From Dactylorhiza incarnata (lineage: Eukaryota > Streptophyta > Magnoliopsida > Asparagales > Orchidaceae), in the NCBI GenBank assembly GCA_033032865.1, contig JAWHQI010000074.1, forward strand, positions 9,480,501-9,544,500: a stretch of 64,000 bases of DNA. Direction: 5' to 3'. Each line of letters opens with the position of its first letter. The first letter of the stretch is position 1. Under the pieces are notes generated by a model, which saw only the letters and a list, made by a program, of their open reading frames with translations, did not search any database and was not told the DNA's origin. The translations under genes and the position numbers were made by a program. This document shows, piece after piece, positions 44,894-56,315 of this stretch.

Positions 44894-46515
44894 TGATGGC
44901 GCAAATCTGACACACCGCTATAGGCGGTAGCTCGACTGCGACACGAAACGGCAGTGTACCGATCGTTCAAGTAATATAAAACGAGGAGTAATCCCCGAGT
45001 ATCGAATCTCTCAAGGAACACAGTAAGGTGGAGTTTATTATCGAGGAAGGACTTGAGATTGAAGTCCTTTCGAGCGGATGGATGCGGAAATGGGGGATTT
45101 GGTTTGTGGAAAATAAAAGAAAACAACTACAACTACTCCTATGCAATGCCGCTATGCAATGCTTCGCTCGGCGGGATGGAGACTATGTAGGCCTTGAACG
45201 CACTACTTCGTTGGGCGGATGGACGAGTAGGCTAGCGGAATCGAACTATGCAGGCCTTGAGCGCGCTGCTTCGTTAGGCGGGATGGATTACACGGGCCGC
45301 GATGCCACGCTTCGATAGGCGGATGGACGAGTAGGCTAACGGAATGAGGGTCGCAAGCACCTCTTCGACAAGCACGCCACTAGCAATTGCTAGTGCGGCA
45401 CCGAACGTGACGGCGGGATGGAGGATGGAATGGTGGCGCACCTCAAATCACATAAACCACAAAAGTATTTCACATAGAAATGAAATATATAGAAATACAA
45501 GCAAGTTTAAGTGCAACTTCATCTTAATACATAGATCTAACTACATACACACATCAATAAGAGAAGAATAAGGCAAGAGATCGACCGAATCCGAAGTCTC
45601 GTTGTAGATTCACGGTTGGAATCGCCGGGTTGTCAATCCGCGTCCAAGCTCGGTCCGCAACTACGTCCGGGGTAGAGAGAGCTGTCACTACTCTCCAATG
45701 AGCCCGTCTTCTTCGTGTCACGATCCGGTAGAGGTTGCAAACTTCCTCTTGCTTGATGGCGATGGCGGCTAAACCTTCCTTGAAGCTCTTGGATGAAGGA
45801 GGAGGCCGAGAGGAAGCTCCGGCTCAAGAATGGCGTGAAGAACAAGCCCGGAGCACCTCCCGATGGTGGGCGGCGATGGAGGGGCGAAATCCGGCGGAAC
45901 GGAGCAGGAAACGGCGGACTCGGGCGGAAGAAAATCGGAGATCCCGACCTAAATCGCGAGCAGGGAAATTTATAGGCGCTGGAATAAACAGTGCGCACGA
46001 TCATTGGCGCACGACCAGTGGTCGTGCGCACTATCATCCTGTGATCGTGCGCCTGCCTGGACGGAGCCTGCAAGAGAAGAAAATTATAAAATACAATGTT
46101 CGCACGATCAGTGGCGCACGACCAGTGGTCGTGCGCGCTATCGTCAATGGTCGTGCGATAAGCCAAACAGAACTCATAAAACGGGCGTTAAGTGCGCACG
46201 ATCAATTGCGCACGACCAGTGGTCGTGCGCGATAGAGATAGTGATCGTGCGCAGTGTTCCTATACAGAATTGTACCGGGAACACCTGCACGACTCCTGTT
46301 CCAGCATACAACACCAGTCTAGCCACTGAAGGTGGCACTTAACACTGCATGAAAACTAGTAACGAAGATGAACAAGAATTAACATCAAAACGGGCCTAGA
46401 AGTGCACTTAGCATGGAGTATTAAATAGGAATGAAAACATGTCTAAAGTGAAGTGCAAAGACTAGAAAATCGGCCCAGATGAGTCCATAAATGTGTATAT
46501 AATTGGGACTCATCA
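44894..46515 (-). repeat. TR-GAG-like 3' LTR
   Basis: - strand start TGATGAGTCC, end TTTGCGCCATCA. Near the start GATGAGTCC is followed within 40 bp by GGACTCATC, a potential hairpin. Three perfect 11-bp-arm hairpins GCGCACGACCA-G-TGGTCGTGCGC at 46007-46029, 46114-46136 and 46208-46230. TATA-like box on the - strand at 45968-45974. Open frames here are repeat-derived. Confidence 0.93.
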
Positions 46516-46599
46516 CACCCCCAGACTTACCTGTTTGCGCGTCCCGAGCAAACGAATTCGGCGCGAACGAGGAAAGAAAAGTAGATGGCTTAAAATTAC
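46516..46599 (-). promoter_or_regulatory. TR-GAG-like PPT and adjoining internal end
   Basis: AAGTCTGGGGGTG on the - strand touches the 3' LTR. Similar tracts are at about 53640-53650 and 54548-54559. Copia-B starts at 46600. Confidence 0.75.
46595..46599. repeat. TSD ATTAC of Copia-B, left
   Basis: Partner ATTAC at 53193-53197. Confidence 0.92.
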
Positions 46600-47812
46600 T
46601 GTGAAAATTTCTCTAAGGACCTTGTGAGAGCAAGCAGGAATCAATTATGCAACTAAGAGATACTAGCCAAAGCAACCAGAAACAATCTTCAGGCAAATAT
46701 GTGATCTTTATTGATAGGATGAAACTTCATTACAGGGCAAGACATGCTTGGCGAGACATGATTTCGCCAGCACAAACACCAAAAAGGAAATACAAGGAAT
46801 TGCAGATAACTGAGACCGCTCCAGACCGCGCGACCTCCCTGCGACTTCAACACACTGCCAGACCGCAGCGACTTGACGATCACAGAACCCCACCAACTCG
46901 CTGATCAAGCCGCCCACTTCTTCCAACCTCCTGATTCTCCCAAACTCCAGCACCACAACTCCAAGCCGCAGACCGCCCGAACACTTTCAGAGGAAGAGGT
47001 GAACGCTGCTGCCCGCACTATCCGCAGAAGCTGCACAAAAGGAATTCAATCAGCAGACCGCACGGTCAGAATAAAACAGACCGCAGGAACAAGCCGGACT
47101 CAGCTTACACTTGGTGTCTCTCTAGTTATGCTGCTACAGTGGCTCCTATTTATAGGCGCGGGACCTGATCCAGTCACCACCCTATGAGATAGGATCACCA
47201 CCCTCCAGACCGCGCGACCTGACCGGACAACCCGCGCGATCAGCAACATGCTCCTGCTTTGTTTTGGTGAACTCGCCAGCTTCAACATCGGCCATGAGAG
47301 ACCGCCGCTCTCACAGCAGACCGCGACTCAACAAAGAGCTCGCCAGACCGCCCGAAGCTGTTCACCACCTGTGTTCGCTCGAGACCGCGAACACAGCCAG
47401 TCCGCCATCAGATCGCGAACTCCTGTCCGTATGCCGATCTCCTCCTGAGACCGCGAACAGCAACCAGCTCGCATACCAGCCTCCTCCTGAGACCGCGCAC
47501 TGAGACCGCGCGATTAACTTCCTTAGCCCGCGAATACTACCAGAGAACCTGGACTACCCTGTGCGGTCACACCAGACCGCCACAGCCTAGAGGAGGACAA
47601 CCCGCCACGCGGTCAGAGGCAGACTGCGCGGCTTCCACCTTGCCTCCTTTGACCAGATACCAGCAGTCATTCCAGGAGACCGCAGCTAGGCTGATACCAG
47701 CCAGACCACCCGGACAACCCGCCAGGTCGCGCGACCTCGCCAGTCCGCCCGACCTTCTCCCAGACCGCCCAGGTCCAAAAACCCTCTAACTTCCACTTCA
47801 ACATTTTCAACA
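46600..47812 (-). repeat. Copia-B 3' LTR
   Basis: TG...CA, TATA-like box on the - strand at 47145-47153, many AGACCGC motifs as in Copia-A. PPT CAAGGGGGAG follows at 47813-47825 (- strand). Confidence 0.95.
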
Positions 47813-49399
47813 CTCCCCCTTGAAGTGGGAAGTTGAAACCAGTCCAAGTAACTCCCTTAGCCGTGTGAACGGCCCCTTCGCCAGCGCCTTCGTGAAGATG
47901 TCTGCGACATTGTCCGCACTCCGCACATGCCCGACCGAAAGAGATCCCTCCAGCACCTTCTCCCATATGAAGTGGTGCTCGATCTCGATATGTTTGGTCC
48001 TCGCATGACAGACTGGATTGGTTACCAGTTTGAGAGCACTCTCGTTGTCACCGCGTAGCAGAGTCAGCTCCCGAACCTCCTTGTGGACGTCTCCCACCAA
48101 CCTCCTAAGCCAGATGGCTTCCTGAGCTGCCAAGGCCGAAGCCTTGTATTCCGCTTCTGTGGTGGAGACCGATACAGAATCCTGCTTCTTGCTGCACCAT
48201 GATATAGCCGTAGGGCCCGCCATGAAGACGAATCCAGATGTCGACTTCCGATCATCCGAATCTCCCCCGTAATCAGCATCCATGTATCCATGCACCTCGA
48301 AGCCCGCATCCCTCCTGTACGGGAGACCCATGTCCGAGGTCGCCTTGACATACTTCAAAATGTTCTTGGCCGCTAGCAGATGAGGTACCCGTGGCTCCGC
48401 CATATACCGACTCACTCTGCCTATTGCATATGCAATATCCGGCCTTGTGATCGTCAGATAGATCAAGCTCCCAACTAGAGCTCGGAACACCAACGGATCT
48501 TGCATAATCATCCCCTCATCCTTCCGAAGCTTCATAGCCTTCTCCAGAGGTGTGGAGGTGCACTTCTCTTCCTTCATGCCGAATCAATCCATGATCCGCT
48601 CCGCAGACCCGGCCTGGGTCACCAGCACTCCACCTTCCTTCCTCTGCACCTCAAGTCCAAGGAAATGGTGAAGATCCCCCAGATCCTTCATCTCGAACCT
48701 GATAGATAGCTCAGCCCGAAGCCTAGCTACCTCCACCTTTGAGTTCCCCGTCACGATTATATCGTCGACGTACAGCAGCACGATGACCTGAAGCTCCCCG
48801 CTCTTCTTGACGAACAAGCTTGAGTCCGAGTCTGAAGCAACAAATCCACAGAATAAGAGATACTCTGCGATCTTCCCGTACCACGCCCTCGGCGCTTGCT
48901 TCAACCCATACAGGGCCTTCTTCAGCTTACAAACATGCTCCGAAAAATCTTCAGACACGAAACCTGGTGGCTGAGCCATGAAGATGTCCTTGTCAATCTC
49001 GCCGTACAAGAAGGCATTCTTGACGTCGAGCTGCCAGATCTCCCATCCACTGAACGCCGCCAAGGCAATGATGAATCGAACTGAAGTCATTTTTGCCACC
49101 GGACTGAATGTCTCATCGTAGTCTTCACCGTATTGCTGCGAAAACCCCCGAGCTACAAGACGAGCCTTGTACCGCTTGATACTGCCGTCAGCTTACTTCT
49201 TCAGCTTGTAGACCCACTTGCATGTCACAGGAGTGGTGCCCTTGGGCTTGGGCACAAGAGACCAGGTCTCATTCTTCTCGAGAGCTGCCATCTCTTCTTG
49301 CATCGCAACGTCCCACTCCTTCACGCCTTTGGCCTTCTCAAAGCTCGACGGCTCCCTCTCATCCAAGGGACCAGCGAAGAAACATGAGACGAAGCTCAC
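47807..49399 (-). pseudogene. Copia-B RT and RNase H
   Basis: Pieces in one frame: RT N-terminal from about 49399, TAA at 49193-49195 (Lys in Copia-A), RT core with LLYVDD, TGA at 48584-48586 (Arg CGA in Copia-A, a C-to-T change at CpG), then the last RT part and RNase H (YMDADYGGD) ending in the stop formed by the LTR tip (47807). About 95% identical to Copia-A by eye. Confidence 0.9.
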
Positions 49400-51891
49400 T
49401 GCGTTTCCTCCTGTATAGCGAATAGGGGCAACGATCGATCGCTCGACCTCCTCAGCTCCTTCCCCTGAACCGCATTGTCTTCAGCTGCTTCTTCCCTAGC
49501 TCCCCTTCCAGCCGTGCTAGGAGCATTGCTCCCCCTACTCCCTGAACCAGAAGCCCCCGTCTCGGAACTAGAAGGAGATGGACCACCTGGTGATACAGGT
49601 AGCTCCACCTGAAGATCTTCCACTGCTTGCTCCTGCTCCTCCACCCTGCTCTCTGGTAGCTCCACTCCAGAAGACCCCTTGTAAGATGTCACCTCATCAA
49701 ATACAACGTCGCGAGATACAACAAATCTCCGCGTCTCCGGGTCCATGCACTTCCATCCTTTCTTCCGCTCATCGTATCCCACGAAGACTAGCTTCCTTGC
49801 TTTCGCATCTAGCTTCGTCCGAAGAGCATCTGGAACATGCATGTAGCAGGTGGAACCAAACACCCTAAGGTGTGCCACACTTGGCTTCTCCTTGAACATC
49901 ATCTCATGCGGAGTTAACATGTTGATGGGACTAAGAGGCATCCGGTTGATGACGTAAGCAGCACAAGACATTCCCTCCGCCCAGAAGGACTTTGGGATAC
50001 TCTTGGCATGCAGCCAACACTTGCAGGTCTCCGTCAGATGACGGATCTTCCGCTCTGCAACTCCGTTCTGTTGTGGATTATGCGCACAAGTAAGCTCCCT
50101 CCGGATGCCCGCCTTCCTGCAGAAACTAGAGAACTCACTAGAGGTGAACTCCCCTCCGTTGTCAGTCCTCAGCTTCTTCACCTGCAGTCCTAGCCGACCT
50201 TCCACGAGCTCCTTGAACTCCACAAACTTGGCGAACGCCTCCCCCTTCTCCTTTAGAAAATAAACCCAGACATATCTGGTGTAATCGTCGATCAACACCA
50301 GCATATACCTGCTGCCTCCGAGGCTTGGGGTAGCAGTCGGTCCCATTAAGTCACCGTGGATGCACTCCAACGGCACACTACACCTTGTCTGCGACTTGTC
50401 AAACGGTAGTCGATGAGACTTGCCGAACTGACATCCCGCGCAAACATGACCTTCTCCGTAGGAAGATAGACTTGGCAGGCCCTTGACCAGACCTCTCACC
50501 GCCATAGCTTTTAGTTTGTCCATCCCTACATGCTCCAACCTCTCATGCCATATAACGACACCATCATTCGTCTTCATCTTGTCGACGTAGGAACTTGTCG
50601 ATAAAACGAACAAGTCCTTTGCCTGTCTCCCGACATGAACGACCTCGGCCTTCACGGCCTCAACATTACGTAGAAACTTCACTTCTGTTGGGCCGAACAG
50701 AACGTGATACCCAGCGTCTACAGCGTTAGTCACGGAGAAGAGGTTTTTCTTCATTCCGGGCACATGATAGACACTCTTCAAAGTAAGTGGCCCTCTATCA
50801 CTGCCCAAAGAAACAACCCCCACCTTCTCTACTGGATGCACAGTATTATCAGTAGTAATGATTGCATTGTTACCTGTGTAGGGCTGTGCAGAAGAAAGCT
50901 TGGTCCCGTCTCCGGTGAGGTGATGACCACACCCCGAGTCCACGATCCAGTCCTCCAGATAGTTGATAGGAGCCGAAGCTCCAACAGAAGACAAGAAGGC
51001 TCCTCCCCATCCTCCATCTACATGTCTGACCTCAGCTTCCTCCTTCTCCGCAGCATGCCCTGCTTGAGTGACCACTCTGCAATCTTTCCTGATGTGGCCA
51101 AACTTGCCACACTTGTAGCACTTTGGACCTTCTCCCTTCTTCTTCCCGTCAGCCTTGGGAGCATATCCCCTTTCCTGCTGCCCAGAAGTTGAAGGCCCAA
51201 AGCCTCCGGTGGTCTTCTTCTTCTTATCCCACTTCTTCTTCTTCCCTGAGAAGAGCACTTCGCCATCTCCCCCAGTCACTGACAACCCCGCCATCTGTCT
51301 TGCCAAGCTTTCTTGCGAAGCAAGCAAGTTCTCCAGCTCCAACAGAGACGGCTGATTTGCCCATCCCTGTACCGACGTTACAAAGGCAACATATTCCTTC
51401 CGCAAGCCGCGGATGATGTGCCTCTTCAGCTTCGCCTCAGAGATAGGCTCATCAGGATCCAGTGCTGAAATTTCAGCACACAAGTTCTTCATCTTCAGAA
51501 AGAAGTTTGAGATAGATAGATCACCCTGAGCCGACCTTGCCAGCTCATTCTCCAAGAACTGTAGTCTTGCTACATTCTTCTTGTTAAACAGCCCATCCAG
51601 GGCTCTCCAGATCTCTGCAGCCGATCCACACCCTAAGATGTGATCAAAGAGATCAGGTGAAATAGCACGCTTCAAGGTGAACTCAGCCTTGGCATTGGTC
51701 TTCCTCCATGCCCTTACAGCGGGACCGTTATCACCAGCTTCCGTTGCCTTCACCTCTTCTGTCTCATTTCCTCCAACAACTTCCCATAGGTCCTCACCCA
51801 GAAGATAGCTCTGCATACACAACTTCCACTTCTTGAAGTTAGTCGATGTAAGCATCTCAATACCCAGACCTCTTGAATATCCACCTTCCAT
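49396..51891 (-). pseudogene. Copia-B gag, protease and integrase
   Basis: An 831-codon open frame starting at the same Met as Copia-A gag (MEGG...). It holds gag, zinc knuckle CYKCGKFGHIRKDC, protease VDSGC, integrase HHCC (first His motif HERLEH, with Gly replaced by Glu), the D,D,E residues (GDLMGP, LRTDNGGEF, QQNGVAERK) and the acidic linker to RT. A 1-base deletion near 49440 relative to Copia-A throws the end out of frame before RT. Confidence 0.9.
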
Positions 51892-51967
51892 TGCTCTTCC
51901 ACTGGTTCCTTCTTCACAAAGGCGATGGCTACTCTAAGTTGCAACCTGCTCTATCCACTCCAACCTC

Positions 51968-51979
51968 GCTCTGATATCA
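51968..51979 (-). promoter_or_regulatory. Copia-B primer-binding site (iMet type)
   Basis: - strand TGATATCAGAGCG, one change from TGGTATCAGAGC, directly after the 5' LTR. Confidence 0.85.
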
Positions 51980-53192
51980 TTTGAAAATTTCTCTAAGGAC
52001 CTTGTGAGAGCAAGCAGGAATCGATTATGCAACTAAGAGATACTAGCCAAAGCAACCAGAAACAATCTTCAGGCAAATATGTGATCTTTATTGATAGCAT
52101 GAAACTTCATTACAGGGCAAGACATGCTTGGCGAGACATGATTTCGCCAGCACAAACACTAAAAAGGAAATACAAGGAATTGCAGATAACTGAGACCGCT
52201 CCAGACCGCGCGACCTCCCTGCGACTTCAACACACTGCCAGACCGCAGCGACTTGACGATCACAGAACACCACCAACTCGCTGATCAAGCCGCCCACTTC
52301 TTCCAACCTCCTGATTCTCCCAAACTCCAGCACCACAACTCCAAGCCGCAGACCGCCCGAACACTTTCAGAGGAAGAGGTGAACGCTACTGCCCGCACTA
52401 TCCGCAGAAGCTGCACAAAAGGAATTCAATCAGCAGACCGCACGGTCAGAATAAAACAGACCGCAGGAACAAGCCGGACTCAGCTTACACTTGGTGTCTC
52501 TCTAGTTATGCTGCTACAGTGGCTCCTATTTATAGGCGCGGGACCTGATCCAGTCACCACCCTATGAGATAGGATCACCACCCTCCAGACCGCCCGACCT
52601 GATCGGACAACCCGCGCGATCAGCAACATGCTCCTGCTTCGTTTTGGTGAACTCGCCAGCTTCAACATCGGCCATGAGAGACCGCCGCTCTCACAGCAGA
52701 CCGCGACTCAACAAAGAGCTCGCCAGACCGCCCGAAGCTGTTCACTACCTGTGTTCGCTCGAGAACGCGAACACAGCCAGTCCGCCATCAGATCGCGAAC
52801 TCCTGTCCGCATGCCGATCTCCTCCTGAGACCGCGAACAGCAACCAGCTCGCATACCAGCCTCCTCCTGAGGCCGCGCACTGAGACCGCGCGACTAACTT
52901 CCTTAGCCCGCGAATACTACCAGAGAACCTGGACTACCCTGTGCGGTCACACCAGACCGCCACAGCCTAGAGGAGGACAACCTGCCACGCGGTCAGAGGC
53001 AGACCGCGCGGCTTCCACCTTGCCGCCTTGGACCAGATACCAGCAGTCATTCCAGGAGACCGCAGCTAGGCTGATACCAGCCAGACCACCCGGACAACCC
53101 GCCAGGTCGCGCGACCTCGCCAGTCCGCCCGACCTTCTCCCAGACCGCCCAGGTCCAAAAACCCTCTAACTTCCACTTCAACATTTTCAACA
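51980..53192 (-). repeat. Copia-B 5' LTR
   Basis: Partner of 46600-47812; TATA-like box on the - strand at 52525-52533. Confidence 0.95.
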
Positions 53193-54859
53193 ATTACAAT
53201 ACAGAGTACCATGCGAAGTCGCATGCTCACGCGCATAAGAAAAATAGTAGAGAAGATTTCTCATTATACACAAACAGTTTATATATTTCTAAAAGAGTAA
53301 AAGCATATTACAACCACTCAAAATGGTGAACTACGGTGAATCATCCGGTCATGCATACGGAGAAAGTAAACTAAGCGCTGAGATGAGCATTGCTCAAGAT
53401 TGGGGTGCCGGACAAACTCCACCGAAATCCATCGGTGTTGGCGACCATAGGCTCACCCGATCACATTCTCTCCACGACATTAGATTGGTTCATAGCGTGA
53501 GTCGGTAGGACTTTAGGCTAGAGATGGGGCTTGGGTTACGGTGAGGTAAACAAAGATAAACTTGGAGGCTACGCACACCTAGCCCAACATGAGCACAAGA
53601 TAGAGCTACCCGCACGACGATAATAGACAAATGCACCACACCCCCAGACTTGGACTTTTACAACATAGGTGTGTGCACCGCCCACTCCCAATACCAAAAT
53701 TTCAAAATTTTCAAATCAACTTTTTCATAACAATCCCCCTTTTTTTTTTCTTTTCTTTCTCTTCTTCATTCTTCTTTTTTCTTTCTTTTCTTTTTTTTTT
53801 CCAGCAAAAATATCAATGAATACACCCACAATTTCCACTATAAAAATTACCACATCAACACCCCCCAAAATATAAACATAACTAATATTTAAAGCTCAGA
53901 TTTGGGTGTGCGACTAGGTTAGGCTTTTAAGCTTTTGGTGCGAAAAAAGTGGGGCTGAATCAAGAGGAAGGGGTAGGCACAAAGGGGCTAGCGAGGGTAG
54001 ATGATAGGCATGAAATAAAAAGCTCAACCGGGCCAAAATAATGGCCTACGTCATTCTCACGCACTAGAACTATCCTATGCCAATGCTTCAAGAATCGCTT
54101 GGGGCAAGTTCTAGCCACCGAGAAAGATTCTCCTTTCTCCCAACTCAAGCAAAATGAGTCTAGCGTTTGTTTACACACATCCCTATGCTACCGTTTGATT
54201 CCACCGGATTCACCATTTGAGTAGAGTAAACAACATTTACACTAATAGAAAAAAAATATAAAACCATAAGTATAAAGAGAAGTCTAATCTACACAAATTT
54301 CTATGTAACCGAGCACTCGACTAGGAGCACTACTGGAGTCAACATTTTACTCTGCTACATAGTCCTAAGCCATCGCTTAGACTTTCCCAAATAAGCAGAA
54401 GAATTAAATTCACAACAGAGCAAGCAAACAGATGAGTACGCGCTCAAGTGGGTGATGTGGTGTGCAATGAAAATGAACAACAATTTAAATGAAATCTTCT
54501 AGTATGCAGTGCAATAGTGCACGTGAGCGGGTAAACAAAACTACTCTCCCCCAGACTTAAACTAAACAATCCGCATAATATATGACAGGAAAATCAAAAT
54601 AGGGCTAGGGAAAGAGAGTACCCAATGCTCAACAAGTGAGTATACCAGAAGACGCGTGTAAACTAAGACAAAGCTGCAACATCCGCCATCCAGAAAAAGG
54701 ACCTGCAGGGGTCAGCTCCGCAGAAACAAAAGAAAATAGAAAACTGAAAAAAAAAATACTACTAACTGAACATGATTAGATGAAATAGAAATGCAGAAAA
54801 GAAAGATAACTACTGGGGTTATTGTCATCCCAGCACGACTTATTCAAAAACTAAAGGTT
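53193..54859 (-). other. TR-GAG-like non-coding internal region
   Basis: After the TSD ATTAC (53193-53197), no supported gene. Contains a T/C-rich tract (53736-53802) and two PPT-like GTCTGGGGG words on the - strand. Confidence 0.75.
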
Positions 54860-56146
54860 CTAGCTAATGTGCGTATGAAAAAGGAAATGGACAGGTAATT
54901 GTTCTAATATGCGTGTCGGTAACGGGTACCGATACGGCGACAGAACAGTCACGCCTCTACCCGAATAAAGATAAAACCTGCCCATCACAGGTAGAGGGAA
55001 AAGGAAGTAAGAAGAGGAGGAGGAGATATCCTCGCTCAACTCACCAAAAATATCCTTGCCTAGCAAGGAGTGGTCAACAGGGAGGCAGCAGGAGGCGAAG
55101 GCAATGAGTGGAGCTTCCTCTACGGAGGGGGAATAAACCTCCTCACATGAGAGGATGCTCTCATCATTGTCTTGAGCAAAAAGCTCCAAGTCCTCCTGAA
55201 GTACCTGTGAAGATTCAACCTGCACAGGCTCGGATGAAGGAAGGGGATCAAGAAATAAAGAGGACGAAGAACATAAATAAACATCAATCGGGGGAGTGAT
55301 CCCGGTCTCACTCCCATCAGGTTGGGGAAGTAAAATAATGTTGGCATTGTCATCAATGATGCAAGGTTCAGCGGGATCGACAGTGGCCAGGCTTAGGAGT
55401 TGGACTTCCTCCACCAGTGCTGAGGAAAACTCCTCTTCACCTAGAAGGTTGTCCTCCTTCATAGGAATAGGCACAACACTCAGATCACCCACCTCATCCT
55501 GCGACACATCATCAACAATGTCGTCGGAGACGAGTATAGTATGCACAATAGGGGGAGGAGTAGTGCTCGGATAAAAGTCGAGCACCGATTCCTCACAAAG
55601 AATCGAATCCACTAGAGGTGGTGGATGCACATGGAGAATAGGCTCAGCAATGTCGGTGCATAGATCAGTCGCACATCCGGTGACCGTATCCACGCCATTC
55701 CCTTCAAGATGTGAAGGTGACAAAGATACATAACCGGATGTTGAAGGTGTGCCGCCAGAGTTAGGAGTTGGGATGATCCGGATATCCGGCTCGTCATCCT
55801 CATCCAATTGGCGAAGATACTCGGCACAGTCCTTCAAGACATGATCAGTGCTCCGACAAAACCGGCACTGCCTTGCGGGCTTCTTTGGCACAGCGGGGGC
55901 TGAAGCCGAAAAGAAGTATGATGGTAAAGGCTCAGCAGAGTTGCCATAAGACTTACGCGCACCATATGGAGTACCAGACGAAGTCGGTGCTCCATATGCT
56001 GGGCTATAAGAATTATGCCTACTATTCTCCGTAGGGCATTCATCACTAGAGTGGGAGGTAGCTCCACACCAACGGCAACGGAAATTAAGATGTGCCCACA
56101 TAGTGTGAAGATAATACGATTCAAAATAAAAAATGCTATTGTGCAA
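54860..56146 (-). CDS. TR-GAG-like gag-type ORF with two zinc knuckles
   Basis: 428 codons, intact. The real start may be the Met at residue 16 (56101), close before the first knuckle. Two CX2CX4HX4C knuckles: C24-C27-H32-C37 (CRWCGATSHSSDEC) and C94-C97-H102-C107 (CRFCRSTDHVLKDC), linked by a Ser/Tyr/Gly-rich stretch. After that comes a long acidic, Ser/Pro/Val-rich, probably disordered tail with no known fold. No capsid-like region is visible before the knuckles, so this is only the nucleocapsid part of a gag or a derived RNA-binding protein. Lack of stops in 1.3 kb suggests recent constraint or youth. It is the only gene of this element and is about 170 bp from the PBS. Confidence 0.75.
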   Translation of the reverse strand: MHNSIFYFESYYLHTMWAHLNFRCRWCGATSHSSDECPTENSRHNSYSPAYGAPTSSGTPYGARKSYGNSAEPLPSYFFSASAPAVPKKPARQCRFCRSTDHVLKDCAEYLRQLDEDDEPDIRIIPTPNSGGTPSTSGYVSLSPSHLEGNGVDTVTGCATDLCTDIAEPILHVHPPPLVDSILCEESVLDFYPSTTPPPIVHTILVSDDIVDDVSQDEVGDLSVVPIPMKEDNLLGEEEFSSALVEEVQLLSLATVDPAEPCIIDDNANIILLPQPDGSETGITPPIDVYLCSSSSLFLDPLPSSEPVQVESSQVLQEDLELFAQDNDESILSCEEVYSPSVEEAPLIAFASCCLPVDHSLLGKDIFGELSEDISSSSSYFLFPLPVMGRFYLYSGRGVTVLSPYRYPLPTRILEQLPVHFLFHTHIS

Positions 56147-56291
56147 AATACTACACCTAACAAAAATTACTAAAGCAACCTAATTAAAACAGGAAAATGG
56201 AATAAAAGAAATAAAACAAAGAAATGCAATTTACAAATGGAAGGGCTTCTCTCTCAGGTTCTCCCTCTCCAGAAAACTCACACGACTGTGT

Positions 56292-56309
56292 TCCCCGGCA
56301 ACGGCGCCA
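56292..56309 (-). promoter_or_regulatory. TR-GAG-like primer-binding site (tRNA-Asp, Athila type)
   Basis: On the - strand TGGCGCCGTTGCCGGGGA, identical to the Athila consensus PBS, six bases after the 5' LTR. Confidence 0.92.
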
Positions 56310-56315
56310 AAAACT

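Larger units (their letters stand above)
46600..53192 (-). mobile_element. Copia-B: Ty1/copia element, sister of Copia-A
   Basis: 6593 bp, LTRs 46600-47812 and 51980-53192 (1213 bp each), ATTAC TSDs, same gene order and direction as Copia-A. About 17 differences between the LTRs by eye. The coding region has two stops and a frameshift. It is the innermost layer of the right nest. Confidence 0.96.

Noticed and set aside
45735..46342. 166- and 177-codon frames, repeated at 57055-57764
   Set aside because: LTR sequence of the TR-GAG-like element; no domain, and the hairpins create the apparent peptide repeats.
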